NCBI GenBank assembly: GCA_934045075.1 | Contig: OW203731.1 | Coordinates: forward strand, 16,879,570-16,943,569 | DNA: 64,000 bases | Direction of reading: 5' to 3' | From: Yponomeuta sedellus | Taxonomy: Eukaryota; Arthropoda; Insecta; Lepidoptera; Yponomeutidae | Shown here: in pieces, positions 9,780-19,284 of the stretch | Position numbering within the stretch: the stretch's first letter is position 1 | Layout of the letters: each line of letters begins with the position of its first letter | Program-made: the position numbers and the translations under genes | The notes under the pieces: generated by a model | The model's database searches: none | Told to the model about the DNA's origin: nothing | The model's input: only the letters and a program-made list of their open reading frames with translations

Positions 9780-10209
9780 GTAAGCATAATTTTGTATTCT
9801 TTTTTTTAAAGTTTTCGTTTTATTGAAACTTCTCATTTCATTTTTCACTAATGAAATATTTATTTTACATAAAAAACAAACTTACTCAAGTTGTCTGAAA
9901 GAAATTGCTATAAGCAATAAGGCCGCCAATTGTAGTTTATATTTGTAATTATTTTTTGTTTTTTTTCCTGGTGTACAATAAAGAATATTCTTATGTTATC
10001 ATAGTCTTTTCAAAGTCCTTAATTAACAGAGTTTACGTAATGATTATAAATCGAGTAATTATTTATATTTTCTTCTTGAAAAAAAATCGTAAACTCATGC
10101 ATGTGTACCGGAGAAGCAGAGACCAGGGTCTGCCACTTGGATTAGTTTTATCCTAATGACATTATTATAACAAACCATAAATATTTTTCTATGTCACTTA
10201 AATTTTCAG

Positions 10210-10306
10210 ATGCACGGAGGATGCTCAAAAGGCGTTACACTTTGCATACTGCGGTCAAGTGTTTATGTGTAATTTTATTTTGACAATGATGTTGATACAA
10301 TTGATG
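10210..10306 (+). CDS. Odorant-receptor-like next exon
   Basis: After a TTTTCAG acceptor, this exon continues the previous one in phase (phase 2) and gives a short charged start (CTEDAQKALHFAYCGQ) followed by a membrane segment (VFMCNFILTMMLIQLM). A GTTAGT donor follows at 10307. An intron of about 430 bp separates the two exons. Phase agreement and the continued membrane-protein pattern support one gene. I found no further exon before the SINE at 10905, so the gene is partial here or has a long next intron. Confidence 0.5.
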
Positions 10307-10368
10307 GTTAGTTAAATGAAATCTTCTAAACAATAAAATTATTTTTTATTACAAAAAGAGTAAACATA

Positions 10369-10418
10369 CAGAAAACTCCTCACATGATTAAACACAAGTA
10401 TCTGTGAGGTGTTTTCTG
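10369..10418. repeat. Short hairpin
   Basis: Arms AGAAAACTCCTCACA and TGTGAGGTGTTTTCT with one mismatch and an 18-19-nt loop, in the presumed receptor intron. Function unknown. Confidence 0.6.
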
Positions 10419-10904
10419 TAAGTTGTCCCTATTTGTAAATAAGGTTTATTTATAAAAGCACGAGTCCTTTAATCATTAGAATCTAATGCAATAAGTTTAT
10501 TTAATCTGTGGCTACATTTTCCTTATAATTTTTTTACCAGAATGGTGCAAATTAAACGGCTATTAAAATAGATTATTGGCTGTTTATCAAGTTCTTTAAG
10601 GAATAATTTTTTTATAAATAAGACTGAATATTTTCGCTTTCGATGGCGGGTCACTAGTAAAAGTAGCTATCGAGGGTAAACATGGTGTTTGCTACATCCA
10701 TTACGTGGTTATCTGCACTTTAATTACAATCTTTAATGAATATTACATTTATATGGCGGTGTCAAGATTTTAAAGTGAAAGTGACTGTTAATCTGCAAAA
10801 TGTGGTATCATTGTAGGAATACTCACATAGATTTTGCTTGTTGTGTTTGTCGCACGGTTTATAAATTTTCCGAAATTAATTTACTTTTACCTGGATGACA
10901 AATT

Positions 10905-11235
10905 AGCTCATCTCTGCATAACTAGCATGTGGGTACAGTGATATCATTCCGATGTAAAAACCTAACTGCAAAGTAGGTAGTCGGGGCTGTAAGTGATGCA
11001 ATTTACTTAAGCCAGATGTCGCAGCCTGTACGTAATACAGAGAATAGTGTAAAGAGGTTCGAAATTTCACTGATGCCGGTGAGTCGCCCATTAGCTCAGT
11101 TGGAAAGAGCGCTGGCACGGATAGCCAGAGGTCGCGGGTTGGAATCCCGGCATGGGTGGATTTTTTAGCCTCTAAATAGGTTTTTAAAATTGTTCTTAGC
11201 ACAAGTTAGTGCATTAAAAATATAAATAGTATAAT
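10905..11235 (+). mobile_element. SINE with internal tRNA-like unit, copy 1
   Basis: A roughly 330-bp unit seen again inverted at 52065-52375, with its tail once more at 57548-57640. The middle (11094-11158) folds like a tRNA: D arm GCTC/GAGC, anticodon arm CTGGC/GCCAG, and a T-arm block CGGGTTGGAATCCCGG. This copy carries a G in the TTCGAAT box. Unusually, about 190 bp of repeat precede the tRNA-like part. It ends 'taggtttttaaaattgttct...gtgcattaaaaatataaata'. Confidence 0.75.
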
Positions 11236-11559
11236 CAAGTAAATGTTGCCTTATTTAACGAGAAAAAAGGATTTTTTGTCAGAGACATTAACATATGCAT
11301 ATTATTATGACTCGAAGACGCTATGGAAAAACTTAAAGCGGACTATACTACCTTCTAAACGAGACAATGACTTATCCTTACCTTTATAGGACCCGGACAT
11401 TATTAATAGACACTTTTTCTAATTTGTCCATACCTGGTAAACCGGATGTAACAATATCAGACCCGACGTGACGTGTTACGAATTCAACAGATACTCCACT
11501 GTCTGTGAAGATGACTGATATAAAATTATCAAAAACATCAAGACATCGACTAAGTACCG

Positions 11560-11870
11560 AGAACTATTGACATAATCTTGAGTAACATTCTGACAAATAC
11601 TTATCCGACTGACTGGAAGATTGCTATAGTGTCTCCGCTCGCCAAAAAGCCCAATCCCAAACAAGTCTCAGATCTGAGACCTATGAGTATACTGCCCTGT
11701 ATATCGAAGATAATACAGAGAGTATGTGACCAGCTATCTGAATACCTGGAGAGGGCATCTTTACTTTAGAAGGGTTGCAGTCAGGATTTCGCATTGTCCA
11801 AATGCGAATTTAATGAAGAGAGGTCCGCGCGACATCTTGCTGGTTTGTTATTCAATGTCATCAGAAATTA
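11560..11870 (+). pseudogene. LINE reverse transcriptase fragment
   Basis: The frame reads 'YPTDWKIAIVSPLAKKPNP...DLRPMSILPCISKII...DQLSEYL', the N-terminal fingers of a non-LTR reverse transcriptase (Jockey/CR1 type). After the stop at 11767 the similarity continues briefly in another frame (LQSGF). Both ends are truncated. It is a dead scrap. Confidence 0.75.
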
Positions 11871-12260
11871 GACCCCTGAATATTTGTATAATAAAATTCA
11901 CTGGTCTCTAATTGAGGACCAGAGCAGTAGTACCGGCGGCATCGAACTGCAGCGTCAGTTCCCAAGCGCCCAAGGGTCCCCCCTTTGGTGAAAAAATTCG
12001 GCAAAGTCTGGGGCCCGGGTCGTAAAAAAAAAGATAATTGTTTGGTGTCTAATTCCACTAAATCAGATGCGCTAAATCGATAGCACTCACTCCCAGAACG
12101 ATACGATTCATCGTTTAGAAGTTAACAAAAAGCTATTAGCGTTATCGGTCATTATCAGCAACTGACAATGGGCTTCGAGGTCCGGCTCAGCACAATAGGG
12201 TTCGCTCAATCACCTTAGGCAGCCATTAAAGACAACATTCTTTGTTCGGTATGGTCTTTA
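11871..12260. other. Unassigned spacer
   Basis: No gene was recognised. The composition is mixed, with an A-run near 12027. It lies just left of the Polinton-like cluster, and no inverted terminal repeat could be matched to the other side. Confidence 0.3.
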
Positions 12261-12294
12261 TTTCATTTAAATAGGTATTTTTACTGACAAAATA

Positions 12295-12735
12295 TCATAC
12301 GAAACATTGATTAAACCATTCTTTCACTATAAAATCATTGCACAAAGTATTTTCAGTGAATATGTTCGTGAACTCATCCAAAGTTCCACCTTTATATTTG
12401 TATCCTAAGTACATAACGCAGTATTCACCGCAAACTGAAGTAAAGATATTTTGGAGAGTTACAACGTTTGCTCGCCATTGTTTAGTATTTCTCAACATAA
12501 ACGTACGATAGGGTCCTCTCGGTTGTCGACCATATGAATCGAAATATTCACCATTTCGATCAGCGTCTATATGAATGGCCACCCAGTGAGATCCGGGCTG
12601 TGTGTCGGGATCTAAATTTCCTACAAGATACATGGGTACCTCTACAAGGAAAGGAATTTGATTGGCAGCGTACACGTTATACATCCATTTAGGATTAATT
12701 TTATGCATACAATTTTGTATATCTGTAGTATCCAT
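12295..12735 (-). CDS. Adenain-type (C5-like) cysteine protease
   Basis: 146 residues from the ATG at 12735; the frame is open slightly further but only from a TTG. The sequence shows GSHWVAIHID with His50, EYFDSYG with Asp66, then Gln95 seven residues before Cys102 in SVCGEYC. The His-(Asp/Glu)-Gln-Cys order and the seven-residue Gln-Cys spacing are those of adenovirus-type proteases and their Polinton/Maverick relatives. These mature capsid proteins in viruses and are thought to do so in Polintons. No break is visible. It is somewhat shorter than adenain (about 200 aa). It is followed by the exonuclease-like gene on the same strand, and their upstream regions share a motif. A ULP1/SUMO protease is the main alternative. 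Confidence 0.7.
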   Translation of the reverse strand: MDTTDIQNCMHKINPKWMYNVYAANQIPFLVEVPMYLVGNLDPDTQPGSHWVAIHIDADRNGEYFDSYGRQPRGPYRTFMLRNTKQWRANVVTLQNIFTSVCGEYCVMYLGYKYKGGTLDEFTNIFTENTLCNDFIVKEWFNQCFV

Positions 12736-12738
12736 AAT

Positions 12739-12776
12739 CAACGTGTGCCTGAGTCAGAGATCTGTTGCATTATGTC
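12739..12776 (-). promoter_or_regulatory. Shared upstream motif, copy 1
   Basis: The plus-strand block CGTGTGCCTGAGTCAGAG and the following AGATCTGTTGCATT lie directly upstream of the protease ATG. The same block with few changes recurs at 13462-13499 upstream of the next minus-strand gene. It is a probable common promoter or leader element. TATA-like AT-rich sequence lies further upstream (12781-12790). Confidence 0.5.
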
Positions 12777-12946
12777 ACTTATAATATGGATAAAACATGA
12801 TCTTACACTTCTCTATAGTATTTCAATTATTTGAAATAAAACTACTTTTTTATAAATTAATTTTCTTTTATTAACATGCAAAACTATATAGAAGTGGTTA
12901 CCTATAAATAATAACTAAACCTTAAAATTATACTCTTAAAACAATC

Positions 12947-13434
12947 TTAAATTACTAGTTCATTTTCCAAACACCATTTTCTTAAGCACACAACATGCTT
13001 TAACGCGCAATAGTCGCTGTGAGTAAGACAATTGTACTTAATACATTTATTTGTACAATAATAACTAATTAAGTTTTTTAAATTGGGGAGTTCCCTTTCA
13101 CCTATATCTTTCACAGTGCAACTAGGACACAGATTTTCCACCCATTTTAACTTTTCAAGACCCTTTACAATCAGTGTTTTGTTTACCAAATGTGATTGGA
13201 TAAACCGTATAAAATCTTTGTAGGCAATTAATCCCTCACTCCAGTAAATTCCTCGATTTTTCCCAATCCATAGCACTTGCTTTTTTTCTTCGTCTCTTAA
13301 CACTCTAAACGGAAATGGTGGCTTTATCAAAAACACTTGTGTACTTTCAGCAGTTGCCAAAGCAAACTAACAATAAAGTTATTTTTATAGTCTTTAAAAC
13401 CTTGTAGATCTACAAAAATACTTTCTGAATTCAT
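12947..13434 (-). pseudogene. Exonuclease-like gene of the cluster, frameshifted
   Basis: The ATG at 13434 begins a frame with the motif FVDLQGF. That frame stops at 13327, while a second frame (12947-13360) continues with matching character (contains PPFPFRVL, KGLEKLKWVENL, and near the end HSDYCALKHVV...LRKW). An acidic residue in a 'VDxxG(F)' N-terminal motif and a His/Asp-containing C-terminal motif recall DEDD-type 3'-5' exonucleases, and I know this family as an abundant uncharacterised protein of insect transposon-like sequences. The assignment is an inference. A single indel near 13350-13380 breaks the gene, so it is probably inactive here. Confidence 0.45.
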
Positions 13435-13461
13435 GTTACTTCTTTCAATTCTACAATACAG

Positions 13462-13499
13462 AACGTGTGTCTGAGTCAGAGATCTGTTGCATTGTGTTA
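13462..13499 (-). promoter_or_regulatory. Shared upstream motif, copy 2
   Basis: CGTGTGTCTGAGTCAGAG followed by AGATCTGTTGCATT, 28 bp upstream of the ATG at 13434. It is nearly identical to 12739-12776. Confidence 0.5.
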
Positions 13500-13785
13500 G
13501 GTGAAACATTATCTTAGAAAGCTTTACTGTATGCGTCAACAGTGCGTCATTCGCAGATTTTAACAACAATACCATTATACAAAAAGCATTTCAAAGATAT
13601 GAATCATTGGAATGGTTTTTACAATGCCATTATCTATCTGGTTTTGATAATATGACAAAAGCTATCTCCCGTCGTTTCAACTTGTTAATGGGAAAATGAA
13701 GTGTAAAAGGTCTATGTTGGCACTGTAAACGGCACAGAGTTATTGCAACCGTTGCAGACGAATCAACATCTCTACTCAACACACC

Positions 13786-14363
13786 ATGGAGGTAAGACAC
13801 TTTAATTTTATTTCTGCTCACTCGCTTGGAGTCAATGTTTTCGGTGATACTAAAGTTTGCTAATCACTGTGTTTTTTTCTTTACAGAATTACTTGTCTGA
13901 CCTAGTTGTGGATGAAGAAAATACCTACAAAGGCTATTACTTTCCATGTGGTTCGGACGAAGAAGAACCTCAAGCGCCGAGAAAAATCCGTCAAAGGAGC
14001 AGCAGCTCGGCAAGCATTGATGATTTATTCGATGCGCCGCCGCCAGCGAAGAAAAATAAGAAGTGTTCAAGCACAATCGGCCGGGCAACCAAGGACTGCA
14101 AAGGAATCTCATACATATCAACAAATGCTGATGATGGACCAACGGCGACACATCTCGTAAAGATGGAAATCTATGAATTGAGAAAACTGACAAGAATTCC
14201 CCGAGAAGAACACTGGAAGCACGCTGACATGAGAGTCAAATATTATGCAAAAGGCAAACAGAATACAAACTTACAAGCAACCAAAGGGGTCATAGCTACT
14301 ATGGCGAGAGAAATATGCGCGACTAAAGACTGCAGAAAATATTCCTTTAACACGAATAATTAA
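13786..14363 (+). CDS. Spliced small basic protein, cluster gene 3
   Basis: A first exon of two codons (ATG GAG, 13786-13791) is followed by a GTAAGA donor. A TTTACAG acceptor ends at 13886 and exon 2 runs from 13887 to the stop at 14363, giving about 160 residues. The protein has an acidic N-terminus (LVVDEENTY, GSDEEEPQ), a Ser-rich stretch and a lysine-rich run (PPPAKKNKK) that could be a nuclear localisation signal, then a Lys/Arg-rich C-terminal half. I do not recognise the family. It is transcribed away from the exonuclease-like and protease genes, with the shared start region around 13600-13785. The frame is intact. A virion-core or DNA-binding role would fit its charge but is speculation. 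Confidence 0.5.
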
Positions 14364-14460
14364 TTACTAGATACTTTATGAACTTGTAACGTTAATCTAT
14401 TTTGTGTGTGTCCATTCCGTTTATTAAGTAATCCTTTCTTAATTGATTGTGGAGGGAAAG

Positions 14461-14499
14461 TATAAAAAACAGCTGTGAATCAGCAGTACTATCAGTTTG
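14461..14499 (+). promoter_or_regulatory. TATA box and initiator of cluster gene 4
   Basis: TATAAAA at 14461-14467 with TCAGTTT at 14492, a spacing of about 31-33 bp typical of insect core promoters, just upstream of the ATG at 14522. Confidence 0.5.
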
Positions 14500-14521
14500 G
14501 AACTATCTCTGCGTTCGAACT

Positions 14522-15955
14522 ATGGCGCTGCCTCATCAAATCAGTGTCAACTTTAGTGACTCATTCTTCACCGATAAACCAAGTGACTTAAGTGATTCTC
14601 AGTACGATGAAGAATTATTTTCTGCCTGTGCAATGGTTGAAGATAACCTCAGGAGCGAAAGTAAACTCAATCAAGCTTTATGTGATCTCTGCGTGGCTGT
14701 GGAAAAACAATACATGTAAGTTATTTCTAGATAATTGTTCTAGTAATTTCCAATTGTTGTATTCGACATTCATACATTATAACTGGTTCTACTTTTGTTA
14801 CAGTAACACGCCTCAAGTTGGTCGGGGGTCGAAACGAAAAAATCTGTTCAACAATGGTGATCACAAGAAAAAAAAAAACCGGCCAAGTGCGAGTCAGACT
14901 CGCGCACCGAGGGTTCCGTACAAACCTGTATTATAGACCTGAGTATTTGGTATGAATTTCAATTTAATACCTCTACGCGTTTGAGAGGAAATGGGTAGTA
15001 ATTTTAAAATTATTAAAAAAAATATATTATGTGATGTAACTAAAAATTTATGGTTTTCGTAATTTTCCCTTTATCTATGCTATAAGACGTTGCTTCGTAC
15101 CAAATTTCAAGATTCTGAGTTCACGGGAAGCACCCTGTAGGTTTTGATTCCCTTGCAAGTGTCGAAAATTTGCGGCATAAACGGCTGTATCTTTTGATTG
15201 CGTTGGCTTAGAAATTTGATTTTTTCACAGCTTCAAGGGACAGTAGACCTGAGTAATTGATATAAATTTCAGCTTCATACCTCCACGCGTTCCTGAGAAA
15301 AAGGGTCTTGACAGACGGACGGACGGACGGACAGACGGACAACAAAGTGATCCTATAAGGGTTCCGTTTTTTCCTTTTGAGGTACGGAACCCTAAAAAGG
15401 ACTCAATCTCAAGAACCATCCACATCACTAGCTGGAAGTGTGAACGGTGGTGTCCGAAAAAATGCTAAAGTGGAGTGTTCTACCTGCAAGATTTTCATCA
15501 CAAAGAGGTATTTGACTAACCATTATAAGAGTAATATTCATAAGAATAATGTTCTCAAGTCGGATCATGCTTTATCTAATGTCACTCTGGTTGAAAGTGC
15601 CTTCCAACATAGGATATTAACCTTTAGGATTTTATCAAAAACCGATAAGTCTACCGTTGAGTTCGAAACTATAGAAATATTTATAGATTCTGTTAGAGAC
15701 ACGATTTTAACTTTAGCCAGAGAATGTATCAAAGATCTTCAAAATTTTAAAGTAAATTTTATCCTACATGCTGATTTTGTCCAACAGACAAAGGCTCAAA
15801 GCAATTCTTTTGACTTCCAAACATGTAACTACATATTGAGTGAGTCTGATGATGTAGATACTTTCTTATCAACATTAACTGATACAATTCGGTTATCCAA
15901 AAAAATATCGGATGTCTCTAATTCAAAAACCATTTCGAGGAAAAAGGTTTGTTAG
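14522..15955 (+). pseudogene. Zinc-finger/polymerase-B-like gene, split by insertion
   Basis: Exon 1 (14522-14715) starts MALPHQISVNFSDSFF and ends at a GTAAGT donor. A TTACAG acceptor ends at 14803 and exon 2 continues in phase to a lysine run at about 14870. A 0.5-kb repeat then interrupts it. The frame resumes at about 15394 with a C2H2-like finger (CSTCKIF...LTNHYKSNIH). After that comes a region (ESAFQHRILTFRI, later FKVNFILHADF) resembling the N-terminal part of protein-primed family-B DNA polymerases of Maverick-type elements. The frame stops at 15955, far short of a polymerase, so the catalytic part is lost. The polymerase assignment rests on pattern memory. Confidence 0.45.
14872..15393 (+). 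mobile_element. Common lepidopteran repeat inserted in cluster gene 4
   Basis: Starts 'ccggccaagtgcgagtcaga' and ends 'gtacggaaccctaaaaagg'. Inner ends are complementary (AGGGTTCCGTAC at about 14910, GTACGGAACCCT at about 15382). A (GGAC)n run lies near 15313-15340. A-rich sequence flanks both sides, as if it inserted into the lysine-codon run. Confidence 0.7.
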
Positions 15956-16640
15956 CAGAATTTAAAAAATATGTATTTTTAAGAGTCCTATTTTGTTATT
16001 TATTCGAAAAAAACCCTACAACCTTGTTTGATCTTCATGACGTCACGGAAATCGTCAGTTCCATGCTAAAACCATGTATAGTAAAATTTTGTACAGTGAA
16101 ATTAACGCAATAAAATGCGTGAAATAAATGTTTTTTATCAAGCCAATGATCTACTATAACTTTAGGGAGTGCTTTGGCAAAGTTACGTATTATAGTTATT
16201 TTATAACTTGACCTTAAAGTAGCTTACTTGTATTGTTAGGGTGTAGACTGATGCCCTACCTGACCAGCCACCGAACGCCTCCTCGTATTTCCAAGCTCGC
16301 CGGCATCGGGATCGCCTTGACCATCAACTTTTGTGTTCCCCAACGTACGGCACATCCACAGGTTCTTTGGCGATGCTAATCCTCGTTGTCCGTGTCACAG
16401 AACTCACAGAACAGTACCACAACACACTGAACGCAGACTTTTAATATTTTTATTAGACTTTTGTAGTAGCGGGCGCAGTTGCAACGGCCGCGCGGGACTT
16501 AGTTCTCTTGCCCTCCGTCGCCGTTCGCGAGGGCGCTAGGCGTGTAGGTTGACGCCGTGTTGGCCAACCAAAGCGAGGTTCCTCGGTGACGTCGGCGCTG
16601 ACAGGCGATAGGCAATTAGTCACTTGACATTGTAAAACAA
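15956..16640. other. Unassigned spacer
   Basis: AT-rich to 16200, then GC-rich. On the minus strand the GC-rich part reads into TAATAAAAATATT with no recognised domain. No gene is claimed. Confidence 0.3.
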
Positions 16641-16644
16641 AATC

Positions 16645-16795
16645 CTCTATTCGAAGGCCAGAAAGCTGGCAAAGGAAGCAGATTACAAGCATGTGTGGGT
16701 AAAGGACGCCACAATAAAGCCCGCAGAACTGACAACAGCCGTGTGCTCTACATTAGAAGCGATGGTGGCCTGTCTAAATTCGATTGACTACCTTA
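16645..16795 (+). pseudogene. LINE ORF1 C-terminal scrap
   Basis: Translation contains 'ARKLAKEADYKHVWVKDA', which resembles the conserved end of CR1/Jockey ORF1 proteins ('AR-x-LA...Y-x-x-VWV'). The ORF1 at 52977 ends with a comparable block (ARDLQKTKGYLFCWTSNG). It is truncated at both ends. Confidence 0.35.
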
Positions 16796-16888
16796 CTATA
16801 TAATTATTGTCGTACGACCTGTTACTAAGTCTACTGTTGTTGCATACTACCTTCCCTGCCTGACTTTTTGCTATTTTCAATGGCAATG

Positions 16889-16920
16889 TAGAGAATGTAA
16901 TAACTCTATTACATTCTCTA
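16889..16920. repeat. Perfect 14-bp hairpin
   Basis: TAGAGAATGTAATA, loop ACTC, then its exact complement. Isolated in AT-rich DNA. Confidence 0.8.
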
Positions 16921-17199
16921 AACGAAGCATTACCAATTTATCCTAAGTAAAATCACACACGAAACTACTACAATATGAACAGTCTTCTTATCCTACTGTA
17001 AACGCCGCCAGCCAAAATACACAAACAAGCAGGAAACATACACCTCTACGTTTCTATCGTTATTTACTACCGATTGTTTCTATATGTAATGACAATATTC
17101 TATACTTTGTTAAGGATTCTGCTTAAAATTTTGGATATTTTCCTTTATACCGGCTCGTGGTGATGTGCACATCACGTCATTTTGAAGAAAATGGGCTAA

Positions 17200-19284
17200 T
17201 CAAATCAGTGAAAACGACAAACTAATGTCAAGTAGATGATTAGAAACATATGTTTTAATATTGCCAGCACACGAAAATCTATTTCTACTCTTATTATTAT
17301 ATGGTTGTTTTTTTGTGTCCATTACTAGGGCCTTGTCCAAGACAGGGGTCTTTACCTTAGTCAACTGGGCGTACGACTGTACAGTGCTTACCTGCTCTGT
17401 ATTTATACCGTTACAATTCGTAAAATATCTATCCGGCGTGACTATGTAGTCAATGTTGTCAAAATCTCTGGCGCCAGTCGAAAAGATTTCCAAAAATCTA
17501 CTCCCAGAATGACATCCAAAACGATCTCGGGTATAACACAAAATTTAATGACGTGCGTTGCGTTATTAAATGTTATCGGAACAAAAATGTACCCTATCGT
17601 TTAAATTTTGACGCCAGTTGCAACCTGACAAGTGGTTGGTTGTGTTTGTTGTAAACCAAAACCGAATTTCACAAAATCTTGATGAGCATTGTTACCTAAA
17701 ATCGAAACTGATGCTCCCGAATCCAATAATCCGTATATTTTAAAATCACTAACCTTGAATTTTAAATATGGCCGAATATCACCTTTGTTTGGTGCAAAAA
17801 GAACCGCAGCGATCGAATTATAATTTTTAAACTTTAATTCAGACTCGCTATTAAAATCACTGCGGTTCAAACCTAGTTTTTTGAACGAGAGTGTGCAACA
17901 GTCTCTTCTTTTTTTTCTACATTGGCAATCATGACATCTGTCATGCCGCAACCAAAACATCTCTTGTCTCTTTGCTTGCTTTACAGTATCTGAAATTATG
18001 TCGTGTTTTACCGCATTTATAGCAAACGGGCTCCCGCCCCTGCGTGAATGTTTGTGGAACATTCACTCGCTGTGGAACATGTGTGTATTTTGAATCATCT
18101 ACAAGTCCTTGTTTTGGAACAGTGAAAGTATTTGCGCGCTGCGCACAAGCAAAACATGACGTCGAATTATCCTCAGAACCCTTGGCAGCAGTGACCGAAA
18201 CCGTGTTTACAGGCCTTGCCCCTCCTTTATACATAAACTCACAGCCAAGTATATTCGCTGAAGGCGACTTAGAAGACGGTTCTGAAAACATTTCTGTTCG
18301 CTGACGCGCTGCCTCAATCTTACGACAATTTTCCTTCAAGTCTGCAACAGTAGTGATATTAACCAAAGCTAATTGCTGCGCTAAGTAGGGCCGGATGTTA
18401 CGTTGCAAAATATCTAGCCTCGCTTCCTCAGTCAACGCTACCTTGCGACGCGCAAACATACAAGACATGACTGCATAATATATGTGAACAGGTTCGTCCC
18501 CTGTTCACATACATTATGTACCCTGTGTTCTTGCCTGAATTTCACTCAATAACCTGTAATCATAATCTACAGGGTCAAATTCTTCCAATAATATCGTTTT
18601 TAATTCGTTCCAGGTTGAAACCTCCTGTTTTATACCTCGAAACCAAAATAAAGCCTTGTCGACAAACAATTGTGCCGCAGAGTTGAACAACCTACTATCT
18701 GATACACCAAAAGCCAATTTGAGTTCCTCTACGCTCCAAGAATGATCTGACACATCCCACTTCGACACACTCCTATCTCCAGAACATTCAACTTGATCAC
18801 TGAATGCGGGCTGTAAACCTGAAGGAAGCGACTGATAGTCATCACTCACTACCACGGGTGCTGGTGAAGCCTCCACAACAGTCAAAAGTGCCTCTAACTT
18901 TGACAAAAGATCAGACTTAGTCTTGACATGGGCCGAGCCCACCATTGGCTGTACTCTTGACAAGCGATGAAATAAATGGTAGCCTAAAGCTTTTGATCTA
19001 TTCAATGAATACCTATCCTGTGTCTTTGATTACCTGTTCACAGTAGTATCTAAATCAATCAACTTGTCTGAGATTATCTTTAGTTCTGAATCCGTTGTAA
19101 AAATAGTGTCTATTGAATATTGAATTTGTCTATAAAATATTGCTTCAGATGGACACTCAATACACAATTTTCTAAGTGGTTTTCTCAAACCTTCGACTGT
19201 ACTTGACGGTGTTTCTGACCTAATTGAAACTTCATAAACTAACTCTTCTTTTAAAAGTGAATGAAATTGTATGATTCTATCCAT
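17200..19284 (-). pseudogene. Decayed Gypsy gag-protease
   Basis: Several overlapping minus-strand frames line up as one broken gene. They are 19030-19284 (N-terminal, MDRIIQFHSLLKEELVYEV), 18514-19005 (capsid-like, ends EIQARTQG), 17941-18468 (CMFARRKVALTEEARLDIL, then CCHC knuckle CYKCGKTRHNFRYC), and 17601-18062 (aspartic protease LLDSGASVSILG). Degenerate sequence down to 17460 holds remnants of the protease C-terminus. Frameshifts separate the pieces. The layout is that of gag-pro in Mdg3/Osvaldo-like Gypsy elements. No RT, integrase or LTR was found, so it is a truncated fossil. Confidence 0.8.
18474..18518. repeat. Quasi-palindrome at a gag frameshift
   Basis: TATGTGAACAGG pairs with CCTGTTCACATA around a 7-nt loop, extended outward by CATAATA/CATTATG. 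It sits exactly where the capsid and nucleocapsid parts of the gag pseudogene lose frame (see findings). Confidence 0.8.

Noticed and set aside
11094..11158. tRNA gene
   Set aside because: The fold is tRNA-like, but the acceptor stem has mismatches, the base before the anticodon is C rather than T and the B box is mutated. The unit sits inside a repeated 330-bp element, so it is a SINE part.
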